Shown: positions 1 to 7,051 of the stretch, piece by piece | How positions within the stretch are numbered: the stretch's first letter is position 1 | How the letters are laid out: every line of letters begins with the position of its first letter | Source of the DNA: DATIJJ01 sp035478255 | GTDB lineage: Bacteria > Pseudomonadota > Gammaproteobacteria > DSM-16500 | Assembly (NCBI GenBank): GCA_035478255.1 | Contig: DATIJV010000118.1 | Span: forward strand, 1-12,461 | DNA: 12,461 nt | Direction of reading: 5' to 3' | The notes under the pieces: generated by a model | The model's input: the letters and a program-made list of their open reading frames with translations, nothing else | Told to the model about the DNA's origin: nothing | The model's database searches: none | Translations under genes and position numbers: made by a program

Positions 1-27
1 TCGCGCTTTTTGCGAATTTAGAGTGAG

Positions 28-80
28 TTAATGTCCGCGATCTACCCAAATGAGAATCAAGGGTAGATCGCGGACATTAA
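28..80. repeat. Perfect 20-bp inverted repeat (hairpin 1 of left-edge array)
   Basis: The arms at 28-47 and 61-80 are exact reverse complements (20 bp, beginning TTAATGTCCGCG), separated by a 13-nt loop. The structure lies downstream of the ABC exporter gene, which is transcribed toward it. No T-run follows on either strand, so it is not a classical intrinsic terminator. It shares its right edge (76-80) with a second hairpin, giving a compact palindromic array. The sequence is unrelated to the CT-rich repeats elsewhere in the window. Confidence 0.9.
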
Positions 81-124
81 GCGCTGCTAAGCGAGCAAAA
101 GGCGCTCGCCAAGCAGCGCTAAAT
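76..124. repeat. Imperfect 21-bp inverted repeat (hairpin 2 of left-edge array)
   Basis: The arms at 76-96 and 104-124 pair over 21 bp with three mismatches around a 7-nt loop. The core of the stem is AGCGCTGCT/AGCAGCGCT. The flanks at about 9-20 (ending GCGAATTTA) and 120-131 (TAAATTCCGCGA) are also imperfectly complementary. The two hairpins may therefore be the inside of one larger palindromic element that starts near or before the window edge. No coding function is assigned. Confidence 0.8.
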
Positions 125-172
125 TCCGCGATGACAACAAATATTACTTGCGAACCCGCATTGAAAACGCAG

Positions 173-1960
173 CTATTCTGCAATAAACCCGCCCGACTGC
201 AACTTAAATAATCCCGCATAAATCCCTTTTTCATTTTTAATTAATTCTTCGTGCGAACCTTCTTCCACGATTTTTCCAGATTCAAACACAAGAATGCGGT
301 CTGCATCCAGAATGGTTGATAATCGATGCGCAATGATGATAGACGTTCTTCCATGTGTCAATGCATATAAAGCATCCTGTATCGCCCGCTCACTTTCTGA
401 ATCCAGTGAACTGGTCGCTTCATCTAAAATTAATATCGGACGATCTGCCAACACGGCTCTCGCAATGGCAATACGCTGGCGTTCACCGCCTGATAGTTTA
501 ACGCCTCGTTCACCCACTAATGTTTCATATTGTTCAGGCAAACTTAAAATAAATTTTTCAATATGTGCTTTTTTTGCGGCAGCACAAATTTCTGCATAGG
601 TTGCAGATGGTTTGGCATACGCAATATTTTCTTTTAATGATCGATGAAATAAAACAGGATCTTGCGGCACTAAACTGATCGCACTGCGTAAAGAGTATCG
701 TGAAAATTCCTGGATATCGTGTCCATCAATAAAAATATGTCCTTTTTGAATGGGATATAATCCTTGTAATAAACGGATAAAACTGGTTTTGCCGCCGCCT
801 GAATGTCCGACCAATGCAATGCGTTCACCTGCGTGAATTTTAATAGAAAAATCTTTAAAAATTGCCTGGTGCTTTTCAGGATAAATAAATTCAATTTTAT
901 CGTAAACAATTTCACCGTGTTGTATTTTTAATTCAGGAAGTTTGAGGTCGACAGGAGTTTCCGGTTCTTCGCGTAAAAGTTTAATCACGCCATGCAAATC
1001 GTATGAAGAGGTCAGCAGATTTTTAATGTTTTCACCGACGTCACGAATGTAAGATTGCATAATCGTATAAGCAAATGCGAGATATGCCATGCTTTCAACA
1101 GTTGCCATTCCGTGAAAAAAATACCAGACACCGCCACCCATCAGCAATGCCAGCATGCCGGTGAGCAGCATGCGCTGAATGACTCCAGCCATGTTTCCCA
1201 GGTGATACGCATGCAGATTTTTGGCGCGCAAATCACTGGTGACTTTTAAAAATCGGGTTAATTCATATTTTTCTTGCGCAAAAGATTTTGTTGACGAAAT
1301 GCCGCTAATATTATCTGCAAGATGAGCGCTAAAATTATCTTGTGCTTCCGCATATCTTCCTTGCGCAGGCCCTGATACTTTAAATACTAAAAAGGCGCTA
1401 ATGATAATAAAAATAATCAGATAAACTATCAGTAAAAAAGCTAATAAAGGAAATCGCAGCATCAGAAAGCCAATACTTCCCATGACGACTACAATAGTTG
1501 GAAAAATACGCACTAGAATTTGATCTTCGAATACCTCAATTTTTTGCCGGGCACGATTTATTTTTGAAACAATGCTGCCGGTAAAAGTATTCGCAAAAAA
1601 TTTCTCGGGTAAACGATAAATATGTTCAAACACATCATCTACTAATGACTTAAATAAGGTCGTTTCAAATGAGTTGTAAACCAGGTATATGCAAGAAAAC
1701 AGAATGGCCTGGATAAAATAAGTTCCAAGAAAAATCCCAAGATAATAAAGGATTATGCTTTTTTCTTGATGATGCTGGATCGCGGCAAGTAATAATGCCA
1801 AAGCACTCGGTAAATACGTTTCAAAGAGCGCAGCTGATAGCACAACCACAAGAATGAGCATGAATTTTTTGGGTTGACGAAGCCAGTAGCTTGCTGAAAA
1901 TTTCAATACATCGGTGAAGGAAAGCGATGATTTTTTTATAATTTTTTTAGTCGAAAACAT
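173..1960 (-). CDS. ABC exporter half-transporter (fused membrane and ATPase domains)
   Basis: Predicted 595-residue inner-membrane protein that would work as a homodimer, using ATP to export a substrate (drug, lipid or peptide; not decidable from sequence). The N-terminal part, residues about 30-310, is an exporter-type membrane domain with several clear hydrophobic segments (LILVVVLSAALF, IIFIIISAFLVF). The C-terminal ATPase domain has all motifs: Walker A GHSGGGKTS near 385, Q-loop LVPQDP, signature LSGGERQR near 490, Walker B ILILDEATSSLD near 512 and the H-loop AHRLST near 543. The frame is open upstream to 2047, but that extension would overlap arfB. The ATG at 1960 is preceded by GAGGT about 11 nt upstream, so I chose it. 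The gene follows arfB by 28 bp and is probably co-transcribed. Family membership is certain; substrate unknown. Confidence 0.93.
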   Translation of the reverse strand: MFSTKKIIKKSSLSFTDVLKFSASYWLRQPKKFMLILVVVLSAALFETYLPSALALLLAAIQHHQEKSIILYYLGIFLGTYFIQAILFSCIYLVYNSFETTLFKSLVDDVFEHIYRLPEKFFANTFTGSIVSKINRARQKIEVFEDQILVRIFPTIVVVMGSIGFLMLRFPLLAFLLIVYLIIFIIISAFLVFKVSGPAQGRYAEAQDNFSAHLADNISGISSTKSFAQEKYELTRFLKVTSDLRAKNLHAYHLGNMAGVIQRMLLTGMLALLMGGGVWYFFHGMATVESMAYLAFAYTIMQSYIRDVGENIKNLLTSSYDLHGVIKLLREEPETPVDLKLPELKIQHGEIVYDKIEFIYPEKHQAIFKDFSIKIHAGERIALVGHSGGGKTSFIRLLQGLYPIQKGHIFIDGHDIQEFSRYSLRSAISLVPQDPVLFHRSLKENIAYAKPSATYAEICAAAKKAHIEKFILSLPEQYETLVGERGVKLSGGERQRIAIARAVLADRPILILDEATSSLDSESERAIQDALYALTHGRTSIIIAHRLSTILDADRILVFESGKIVEEGSHEELIKNEKGIYAGLFKLQSGGFIAE

Positions 1961-1988
1961 TTTAATATATACCTCAGCAAATATTATA

Positions 1989-2432
1989 TCATAATGTAGG
2001 ATCTGAGATATATTTCTTAATCTTCCGCAAAGATTTATTTTTTCCATGCAATTTTTTTGTTGCGAGACGGCGTTGAATGGAAGCGCGTGTGGGTTTGGTT
2101 TTTTTACGTTTTTTGACGGGTATGGCAGCCCGATTGATTAATTCCAATAAACGTTCCAGTGCATCCTGTTTATTACGTTCCTGTGTTCGATAGCGGGTAG
2201 CTTTAATGATAATTTCGCCTTCAGAAGATATTTTCTTGCCGATCAGAGAAAATAATCGGGCACGGACATTTTCAGGAAGAGAAGACGAAACAAGGTCATA
2301 TCGCAAGAGAACAGCGGATGCGACTTTATTGACATTTTGCCCGCCTGGGCCGGGCGCGCGAATAAATGTAAATTTTATTTCGGTTTTATTGACCCAATCT
2401 TCAATTTTCGCTTTGCGCATAGGAGTTTTCAT
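1989..2432 (-). CDS. arfB: Peptidyl-tRNA hydrolase ArfB (ribosome rescue)
   Basis: A 147-residue protein of the ArfB/YaeJ family, which releases the nascent chain from ribosomes stalled on mRNAs lacking a stop codon. It has the GGQ catalytic tripeptide at residues 30-32 in the context APGPGGQNVNKV, as in class I release factors. It also has a long basic tail from about residue 105 (KKRKKTKP, RRLATKK, KSLRKIKKY), the part that enters the empty mRNA channel in characterised ArfB. It lacks the stop-codon recognition domains of RF1/RF2, and its size fits ArfB (about 140 residues). The gene is separated from cysS by repeat A and has a TATAAT box just upstream, so it may start its own transcript with the ABC exporter gene. 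Confidence 0.93.
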   Translation of the reverse strand: MKTPMRKAKIEDWVNKTEIKFTFIRAPGPGGQNVNKVASAVLLRYDLVSSSLPENVRARLFSLIGKKISSEGEIIIKATRYRTQERNKQDALERLLELINRAAIPVKKRKKTKPTRASIQRRLATKKLHGKNKSLRKIKKYISDPTL

Positions 2433-2450
2433 TCTATTATGATTACCTAT

Positions 2451-2456
2451 ATTATA
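2451..2456 (-). promoter_or_regulatory. Possible -10 box for arfB
   Basis: A perfect TATAAT on the minus strand ends 19 nt before the arfB ATG, inside the short gap between repeat A and arfB. No good -35 hexamer sits 16-18 nt upstream; that position falls in the flank of repeat A. The site is a weak candidate. It would give arfB and the ABC exporter gene their own transcription start. Confidence 0.3.
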
Positions 2457-2486
2457 CTAAATTAGTGAGTATTCGGTGAGAGGTAA

Positions 2487-2631
2487 ACCTCCTTCCCCTT
2501 TCCCCTTCCTCCAAGCGGAAAAACACCGCTTAGAGGAAGGGGGACGTTCTAATTAAGCGCATCTGTACCGAAGAGTCCCCCTTCCTCTAAACGCGCTTTT
2601 CGTTTGGAGGAAGGGGATAGGGGAAGGAGGT
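2487..2631 (+). repeat. Nested palindromic repeat, copy A (between cysS and arfB)
   Basis: A 145-bp element. The outer inverted arms at 2487-2517 and 2601-2631 match over 31 bp with two mismatches and end in ACCTCCTT and AAGGAGGT. Each half is itself a hairpin with stems of 16-17 bp (CCCCTTCCTCCAAGCGG with its imperfect complement, and CCCCTTCCTCTAAACG with its complement). The centre at about 2544-2576 is asymmetric, begins ACGTTCTAATTAAGC, and differs from copy C at two positions. It has the same orientation as copy C and is opposite to copy B. Its right end lies 26 bp from the cysS stop codon. No T-run follows either hairpin and there is no reading frame that looks real. It looks like a miniature non-autonomous mobile element. 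Confidence 0.92.
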
Positions 2632-2657
2632 CAAAATAAAGAATCACGAGATGCTTT

Positions 2658-4037
2658 TTATCCCTTTTTCCAAACCGTTCCACCCGCACTATCTTCCAAA
2701 ACAATCGCCATATCTGCTAATTCTTTGCGTATCCGATCCGCTTCCGCCCAATTTTTTTCAGCACGCGCCTGATTACGTGCATCGATCAATTTTTCGATTT
2801 TCAACACTTCCCAATCATCTGTTTTCCCTTGAAAAAAGTTAATGGGATCGTCTTGCAAAATACCCAGCACGCCGCCCAATTTTTTTAACAAAACAGCATG
2901 TCTTTCTGCAAGGTTTTTATCTTTCTCGCGCATACGTTGAATTTCATGCGCTAATTCAAACAAAACCGACAACGCAATCGGTGTATTAAAATCATCATCC
3001 ATCGCTTCAATAAATTTTTTCTCATACGGAGAATCAATTAACTCTTCTGCAGATAAAGACAAATCCTGCAGCGCCGCATAAAAACGCTCTAACGAATTAC
3101 GGGCTTGCTGCAATAATTCTTTGGAAAAATTCAACGAGCTGCGATAATGCCCTGAAATTAATAAATAACGCAACGTTTCCTGAGAATGGTCTTTCAATAT
3201 GTCGCGAATCGTAAAAAAATTTCCTAAAGATTTTGACATTTTTTCTTTATCAATTTGCAAATAACCCGCATGCAGCCAATAATTCACAAATTTCTTACCC
3301 GTAGCTCCTTCTGACTGCGCCACTTCATTTTCATGATGCGGAAAAATCAGATCTTTCCCACCGCCATGGATATCAAATGTTTCTCCCAGCATTCGCGTGG
3401 ACATCGCAGAACATTCAATATGCCAGCCTGGACGCCCGAGTCCCCAGGGTGACTCCCAGGACGGCTCATTCGGCTTTGCAACTTTCCACAAGACAAAATC
3501 CAGCGGATCACGTTTGATGTTAGAAATTTCTACACGTGCGCCGCTTTCCAATTCATCAATATTACGATGTGACAAACATCCATAACTCTGAAACCGCCGC
3601 ACCTCATAATATACATCGCCATTTTCTGCAACATACGCATGCTCATTTTTAATTAATTTTTCAATCATCGCGATAATATGTGGAATAAATTCTGTTGCAC
3701 GCGGCTCAAAAGTTGGAACCAGCAAATTTAATTTTTTCATATCTTCATAAAAAGCTTTCGTAAAACGCTCAACAACAACATTAAAATCTTCGCTGCTTTC
3801 ATTTGCCCGATTAATAATTTTATCGTCAATATCTGTAATATTTCTGACATAAACCACTTCGTAACCGCGAAACTGTAAATATCGTACAATTCCATCAAAT
3901 GCAGTAAAACTCCGCGCATTACCGATATGGCAAAAATCATAAACAGTCGGCCCGCACACATATATTTTTATCTTGCCCGCTTCAATCGGCTCAAAAATTT
4001 CTTTTTTCCGCGTCAAGCTGTTATAGATTTTCAACAT
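2658..4037 (-). CDS. cysS: Cysteinyl-tRNA synthetase
   Basis: Class I aminoacyl-tRNA synthetase of 459 residues (E. coli CysS has 461), charging tRNA-Cys in the cytoplasm. It carries the expected zinc ligand Cys28 in YVCGPTVYD, the HIGH signature as HIGN at 37-40 and the KMSKS loop as KMSKSLGNF near residue 266. The further zinc-site region WHIECSAMS and FPHHENEVAQSEG is also present. The C-terminal helical domain ends in GGTVWKKG. The start ATG overlaps the gltX stop by one base (TAATG), with GAGGA seven bases upstream, which suggests coupled translation. Repeat A follows the stop codon. Confidence 0.97.
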   Translation of the reverse strand: MLKIYNSLTRKKEIFEPIEAGKIKIYVCGPTVYDFCHIGNARSFTAFDGIVRYLQFRGYEVVYVRNITDIDDKIINRANESSEDFNVVVERFTKAFYEDMKKLNLLVPTFEPRATEFIPHIIAMIEKLIKNEHAYVAENGDVYYEVRRFQSYGCLSHRNIDELESGARVEISNIKRDPLDFVLWKVAKPNEPSWESPWGLGRPGWHIECSAMSTRMLGETFDIHGGGKDLIFPHHENEVAQSEGATGKKFVNYWLHAGYLQIDKEKMSKSLGNFFTIRDILKDHSQETLRYLLISGHYRSSLNFSKELLQQARNSLERFYAALQDLSLSAEELIDSPYEKKFIEAMDDDFNTPIALSVLFELAHEIQRMREKDKNLAERHAVLLKKLGGVLGILQDDPINFFQGKTDDWEVLKIEKLIDARNQARAEKNWAEADRIRKELADMAIVLEDSAGGTVWKKG

Positions 4038-5449
4038 TAACGGTTCCTCACCAATTCTTTTGCGCGATGAAAATAATTCACCATTTTTTCTGCGCCTAGC
4101 AGTGATGCAATATGTACCAATTCTGGGCCATTCATCTCACTGGTTAAAGCAATACGCAATGGCATAAATAATTTTTTTCCAGATACATTTAATTTTTTCT
4201 TAAGATCATCGCAAATATTTTTTAAATGAATGCCGTGTTTTTTTGCAGATTGTTCAGCTTCATCAAAAAATATTTCGCCTGCTTCTTTCAAAATATCTAA
4301 TTGTTCATGCGTAAATTGCGGCTCGCCCCCAAAGAAAATTTCTGCCCAGGTTTTTGCTTCGCGTGGAAACAAAATATTTTTTTGCATCACTTCAGCAAAC
4401 ATATCTTTTTTATCTTCTGGAATTTTTTCTAAGATTTCTTCGCCTAACCACGCGAGGGTGGCAGGATTATCCAAGGCCATTACGGCTTCTTTTTGCCAAT
4501 GCAATAATTGATTCATGTCGAATCGTGCCGGCGCGCGGCTCAATTTTTCGATTTTAAAATTTTCTGCAAGCTCTGAAAATGTCATTAAATTTTGCTGCTC
4601 GCATGAATGACTCAAGCGCGCTAAATAATTTAATACCGCACTCGGTAAAAAACCTTGTTGGCGCAAATCATGTAAACTTGAACTGCCATGACGTTTTGAT
4701 AATTTCGTACCATCATCGCCCGTAATCAAAGACAAATGCCCATATTGCGGTGCCGGCATATTTAACGCTTGTAATATCATTAACTGTCGCGGCGTATTAG
4801 CCAAATGATCATCGCCGCGCATGGCGAGCGTTACCTTCATCAAAGAATCATCGATTGCATTGCTAAACATAAAAGACGCGGTCCCTTCTGCACGTCGAAT
4901 AATAAAATCTCCAATGTCATCACTATTAAATTTTTGCAAACCCTTCACGAGATCCACAAATTCCACGACAGTTTTTTCTGGCACCCGAAAACGTAAGGCA
5001 GGTTTCATTCCTTGTGCGATGCGTTTAGCAATTTCTTCGGCCGAAAGTTTACGACAGGTCCCTGGATAACGCGGTGCGATGCCTCGCGATAATTGAATTT
5101 TCCGATTTAATACCAATTCCTGCTCGCTGCAAAAACAAGGATATGCCAAACCTTTTTTTTCCAATTCCTGATAATAATGATCATAAATATCATGACGCTG
5201 TGATTGCCAATACGGTTGATAAGGACCGCCCACACCGGGCCCTTCTTGCCAAAACACACCTAACCAATGCAAATCTTCTTCGAGAATTTCCGTATATTTA
5301 TGTTCTGACCGCACTTGATCGGTATCTTCTATCCGCAAAATAAAAACACCTTTTTCTTTCGTTGAATATAATGCGCTAAATAACGCAGCCCGTGCATTAC
5401 CAATATGCATCATGCCGGTTGGACTGGGAGAAAATCGTGTTCTGATCAT
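4037..5449 (-). CDS. gltX: Glutamyl-tRNA synthetase
   Basis: Class I synthetase of 470 residues, the usual bacterial GltX length. The N-terminus FSPSPTGMMHIGNARAALF contains the HIGH motif (HIGN, 15-18), followed by RIEDTD. The KMSKS loop is KLSKRHGS near residue 250, typical of GluRS rather than GlnRS. The zinc-finger insertion is partly altered: CFC near 103 and a Cys in PGTCRKLS near 130 are present, but the fourth ligand expected two residues after that Cys is Lys. The start overlaps the pdxJ stop as ATGA, with GAGGT five bases upstream. Some relatives carry two GltX paralogues with different tRNA preferences, so strict tRNA-Glu specificity is not proven by sequence alone. Confidence 0.95.
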   Translation of the reverse strand: MIRTRFSPSPTGMMHIGNARAALFSALYSTKEKGVFILRIEDTDQVRSEHKYTEILEEDLHWLGVFWQEGPGVGGPYQPYWQSQRHDIYDHYYQELEKKGLAYPCFCSEQELVLNRKIQLSRGIAPRYPGTCRKLSAEEIAKRIAQGMKPALRFRVPEKTVVEFVDLVKGLQKFNSDDIGDFIIRRAEGTASFMFSNAIDDSLMKVTLAMRGDDHLANTPRQLMILQALNMPAPQYGHLSLITGDDGTKLSKRHGSSSLHDLRQQGFLPSAVLNYLARLSHSCEQQNLMTFSELAENFKIEKLSRAPARFDMNQLLHWQKEAVMALDNPATLAWLGEEILEKIPEDKKDMFAEVMQKNILFPREAKTWAEIFFGGEPQFTHEQLDILKEAGEIFFDEAEQSAKKHGIHLKNICDDLKKKLNVSGKKLFMPLRIALTSEMNGPELVHIASLLGAEKMVNYFHRAKELVRNR

Positions 5450-6192
5450 GTTATACCTCGTGCTGTTCTCATTAAACGTTTCATTTCACGCACCGCATTT
5501 TCCAATCCCATAAAAAATGCGCGAGAGATAATGCCATGACCGATATTTAATTCATTCAATTCTGGAATGCGTGCGATCGCTTGCGTATTTTGATAATTTA
5601 ACCCATGGCCCGCATTAACGATCAACCCTGCTTGGTCCGCAAATTGCGCTGCTTCTGTAATACGCTGCAATTCTTTTTGCTGTTCATCTCGGGTTTTCGC
5701 ATCAGCGTATGCACCGGTATGAATTTCAATGGTCGGTGCCTTGCAGCGAAGCGCTGCTTCAATTTGTTTGATATCAGGATCAATAAATAAAGAAACTTCG
5801 ATTCCAGCTTCTGCCATTTGTGCAGTCGCATCGCGAATATGCGCTTCATCAGCAAGAACATTTAAACCGCCTTCTGTCGTTAATTCCTGGCGTTTTTCAG
5901 GGACAAAACAGCAGTATGCAGGTTTAATGTTGGCAGCAAATTCGAGTATTGCATCGGTCACAGCCATTTCCAGATTAAGCCGAGTCAGCATGATTTCCTG
6001 TATGAGATGCACATCACGTTCCTGAATATGGCGGCGGTCTTCTCGCAAATGGACTGTGATGCCATCGGCTCCGCCATTTTCTGCCGCATAAACAGCCTCA
6101 ACCGGATCAGGATAACGTGTTAATCTCGCCTGACGCAATGTAGCGATATGATCGATGTTCACGCCCAGTAAAATAGGTTTTTCATTTTTCAT
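5446..6192 (-). CDS. pdxJ: Pyridoxine 5'-phosphate synthase
   Basis: Condenses 1-deoxy-D-xylulose 5-phosphate with 3-amino-2-oxopropyl phosphate, the last ring-forming step of the DXP-dependent vitamin B6 pathway. The protein is a 248-residue TIM barrel (family about 240). Conserved stretches are GVNIDHIATLRQAR at the N-terminus, NGGADGITVHLREDRRHI, FVPEKRQELTTEGG, IEIHTGAYA, VNAGHGLNY and NIGHGIISRAFF. A TTG at 6198 would add two residues, but GAGGAG at 6202-6207 is nine bases from the ATG at 6192 and only three from the TTG, so the ATG is preferred. It overlaps the end of recO by 11 nt. The usual downstream partner acpS is absent here; gltX follows instead. Confidence 0.96.
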   Translation of the reverse strand: MKNEKPILLGVNIDHIATLRQARLTRYPDPVEAVYAAENGGADGITVHLREDRRHIQERDVHLIQEIMLTRLNLEMAVTDAILEFAANIKPAYCCFVPEKRQELTTEGGLNVLADEAHIRDATAQMAEAGIEVSLFIDPDIKQIEAALRCKAPTIEIHTGAYADAKTRDEQQKELQRITEAAQFADQAGLIVNAGHGLNYQNTQAIARIPELNELNIGHGIISRAFFMGLENAVREMKRLMRTARGIT

Positions 6193-6898
6193 TTTCAATG
6201 ACTCCTCTAAATAATTTTCGGCTTTGTAATGGTTTTGGGCCGAGCAAAATACCTAATGCTATCCGCATCAAACGTTTTATTTCTAAAAGAGATTCTTCAT
6301 CCTCTAATTGTTCTGACGCAAGCGCCAATAAACTTTTTCCTGAGAAAGTGGTATTTTGCAGCGGATTTTGATCACACGGCCCAAAGCCTTGCTCAGGATG
6401 AAACTGATAAAGCTGATCAGGAAGAAACGGCTTTCGATCGGGAATAGAATGATCGAGCTGCAATCCATATCCTAATTCGTTTAATAGTTTTTTCTCAAAT
6501 AATCGCAAGTGTTTTTGCTGTAATGTAGATTGTGCTAATTCTAACAAGGTATGATGATAAATGGTATAAAGTTGTGGATGGGGATCCTGTTTTTGCAGTA
6601 ATCGCATGAGTAATTCGTTCAGATAAAAACCGCTTAACAGACACTCGCCGCACAAAGAAATGGGGATACCTTGAGATTCAGCCGTTTGCAAGGTCATTAA
6701 TTCGGTTTTTCCTTGCCAGGACAGGAGCAAGGGAGAAAAGGGTTGTAACAAAGGCCGAAGTTTAGAGCGGTTTTTGCGGACACCACGGGCGATTAGGGAA
6801 ATGCGTCCGTGGTCTCTTGTCAAAATATCAAGTAAAAGGCTGGTTTCACGATAAGGGCGGTGATGCAGAATAAAGGCGGGTTGTAGTGAAATACGCAT
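6182..6898 (-). CDS. recO: DNA repair protein RecO
   Basis: RecF-pathway recombination mediator that helps load RecA onto SSB-covered single-stranded DNA and anneals strands. It has 238 residues, close to E. coli RecO (242). The N-terminal OB-fold is recognisable from FILHHRPYRETSLLLDILTRDHGRISLIARGVRKNRSKLRPLLQPFSPLLLSWQGK, interrupted here only by quotation into parts: FILHHRPYRETS, LLLDILTRDHG and RISLIARGVRK. A helical C-terminal part follows. The frame is open up to 6934, but the extra 12 residues would be encoded by repeat B. The ATG at 6898 has a perfect AAGGAGGT six bases upstream and gives the family-typical N-terminus MRISLQPAFIL. That ribosome binding site is itself the end of repeat B, so recO translation depends on the inserted element. 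Confidence 0.94.
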   Translation of the reverse strand: MRISLQPAFILHHRPYRETSLLLDILTRDHGRISLIARGVRKNRSKLRPLLQPFSPLLLSWQGKTELMTLQTAESQGIPISLCGECLLSGFYLNELLMRLLQKQDPHPQLYTIYHHTLLELAQSTLQQKHLRLFEKKLLNELGYGLQLDHSIPDRKPFLPDQLYQFHPEQGFGPCDQNPLQNTTFSGKSLLALASEQLEDEESLLEIKRLMRIALGILLGPKPLQSRKLFRGVIENEK

Positions 6899-6904
6899 TT
6901 TGAT

Positions 6905-6912
6905 ACCTCCTT
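6905..6912 (-). promoter_or_regulatory. recO Shine-Dalgarno supplied by repeat B
   Basis: On the minus strand the sequence is AAGGAGGT followed by six bases and the recO ATG, a near-ideal ribosome binding site. These eight bases are the terminal arm of repeat B. The same transcript carries the exact complement, ACCTCCTT, at the other end of the element (7032-7039), within a perfect 56-bp inverted repeat, so the site can be fully paired in RNA. Confidence 0.85.
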
Positions 6913-7039
6913 CCCCTATCCCCTTCCTCCACAAAAAGCGTGTGGAGGAAGGGGGACGCTCCGATACAGATACGCTAAATTAGAACGTCCCCCTTCCTCC
7001 ACACGCTTTTTGTGGAGGAAGGGGATAGGGGAAGGAGGT
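6905..7039 (-). repeat. Nested palindromic repeat, copy B (between era and recO)
   Basis: A 135-bp core in which 6903-6958 and 6986-7041 form a perfect 56-bp inverted repeat around a 27-nt centre. Each arm also folds alone into a 14-bp stem (CCCCTTCCTCCACA and its complement) with a 7-nt loop. The reverse complement of the centre matches those of A and C with only a few changes, so B is inserted in the opposite orientation. It occupies nearly the whole era-recO gap: it ends 11 bp from the era stop codon and 7 bp from the recO start. The perfect symmetry suggests either recent insertion or selection for the structure. Confidence 0.95.
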
Positions 7040-7051
7040 ATAAAAAATTAA

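Noticed and set aside
28..234. A 68-residue minus-strand reading frame across the left-edge palindromes.
   Set aside because: Most of it is encoded by hairpin arms and its start lies inside the ABC exporter gene in another frame. I saw no convincing ribosome binding site; it is more likely a by-product of the repeat.
1961..2047. A 29-residue N-terminal extension of the ABC exporter.
   Set aside because: It would overlap the 3' end of arfB, and the extra residues do not resemble the exporter family. The ATG at 1960 has its own GAGGT.
2487..2631. Repeats A, B and C as intrinsic transcription terminators.
   Set aside because: The hairpins are strong, but no T-run follows on either strand (the flanks read CAAAATAAA or TAAAAAAAC outward). 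Termination or pausing is possible but not supported by sequence.
6899..6934. A 12-residue N-terminal extension of RecO (MWRKGIGEGGIK).
   Set aside because: It is encoded by repeat B. The ATG at 6898 has a perfect ribosome binding site and gives the normal RecO length and N-terminus.
6903..7041. A TA target-site duplication flanking copy B.
   Set aside because: TA occurs at both ends of B only as part of its perfect palindrome. A and C do not show flanking TA, so no target duplication can be claimed.
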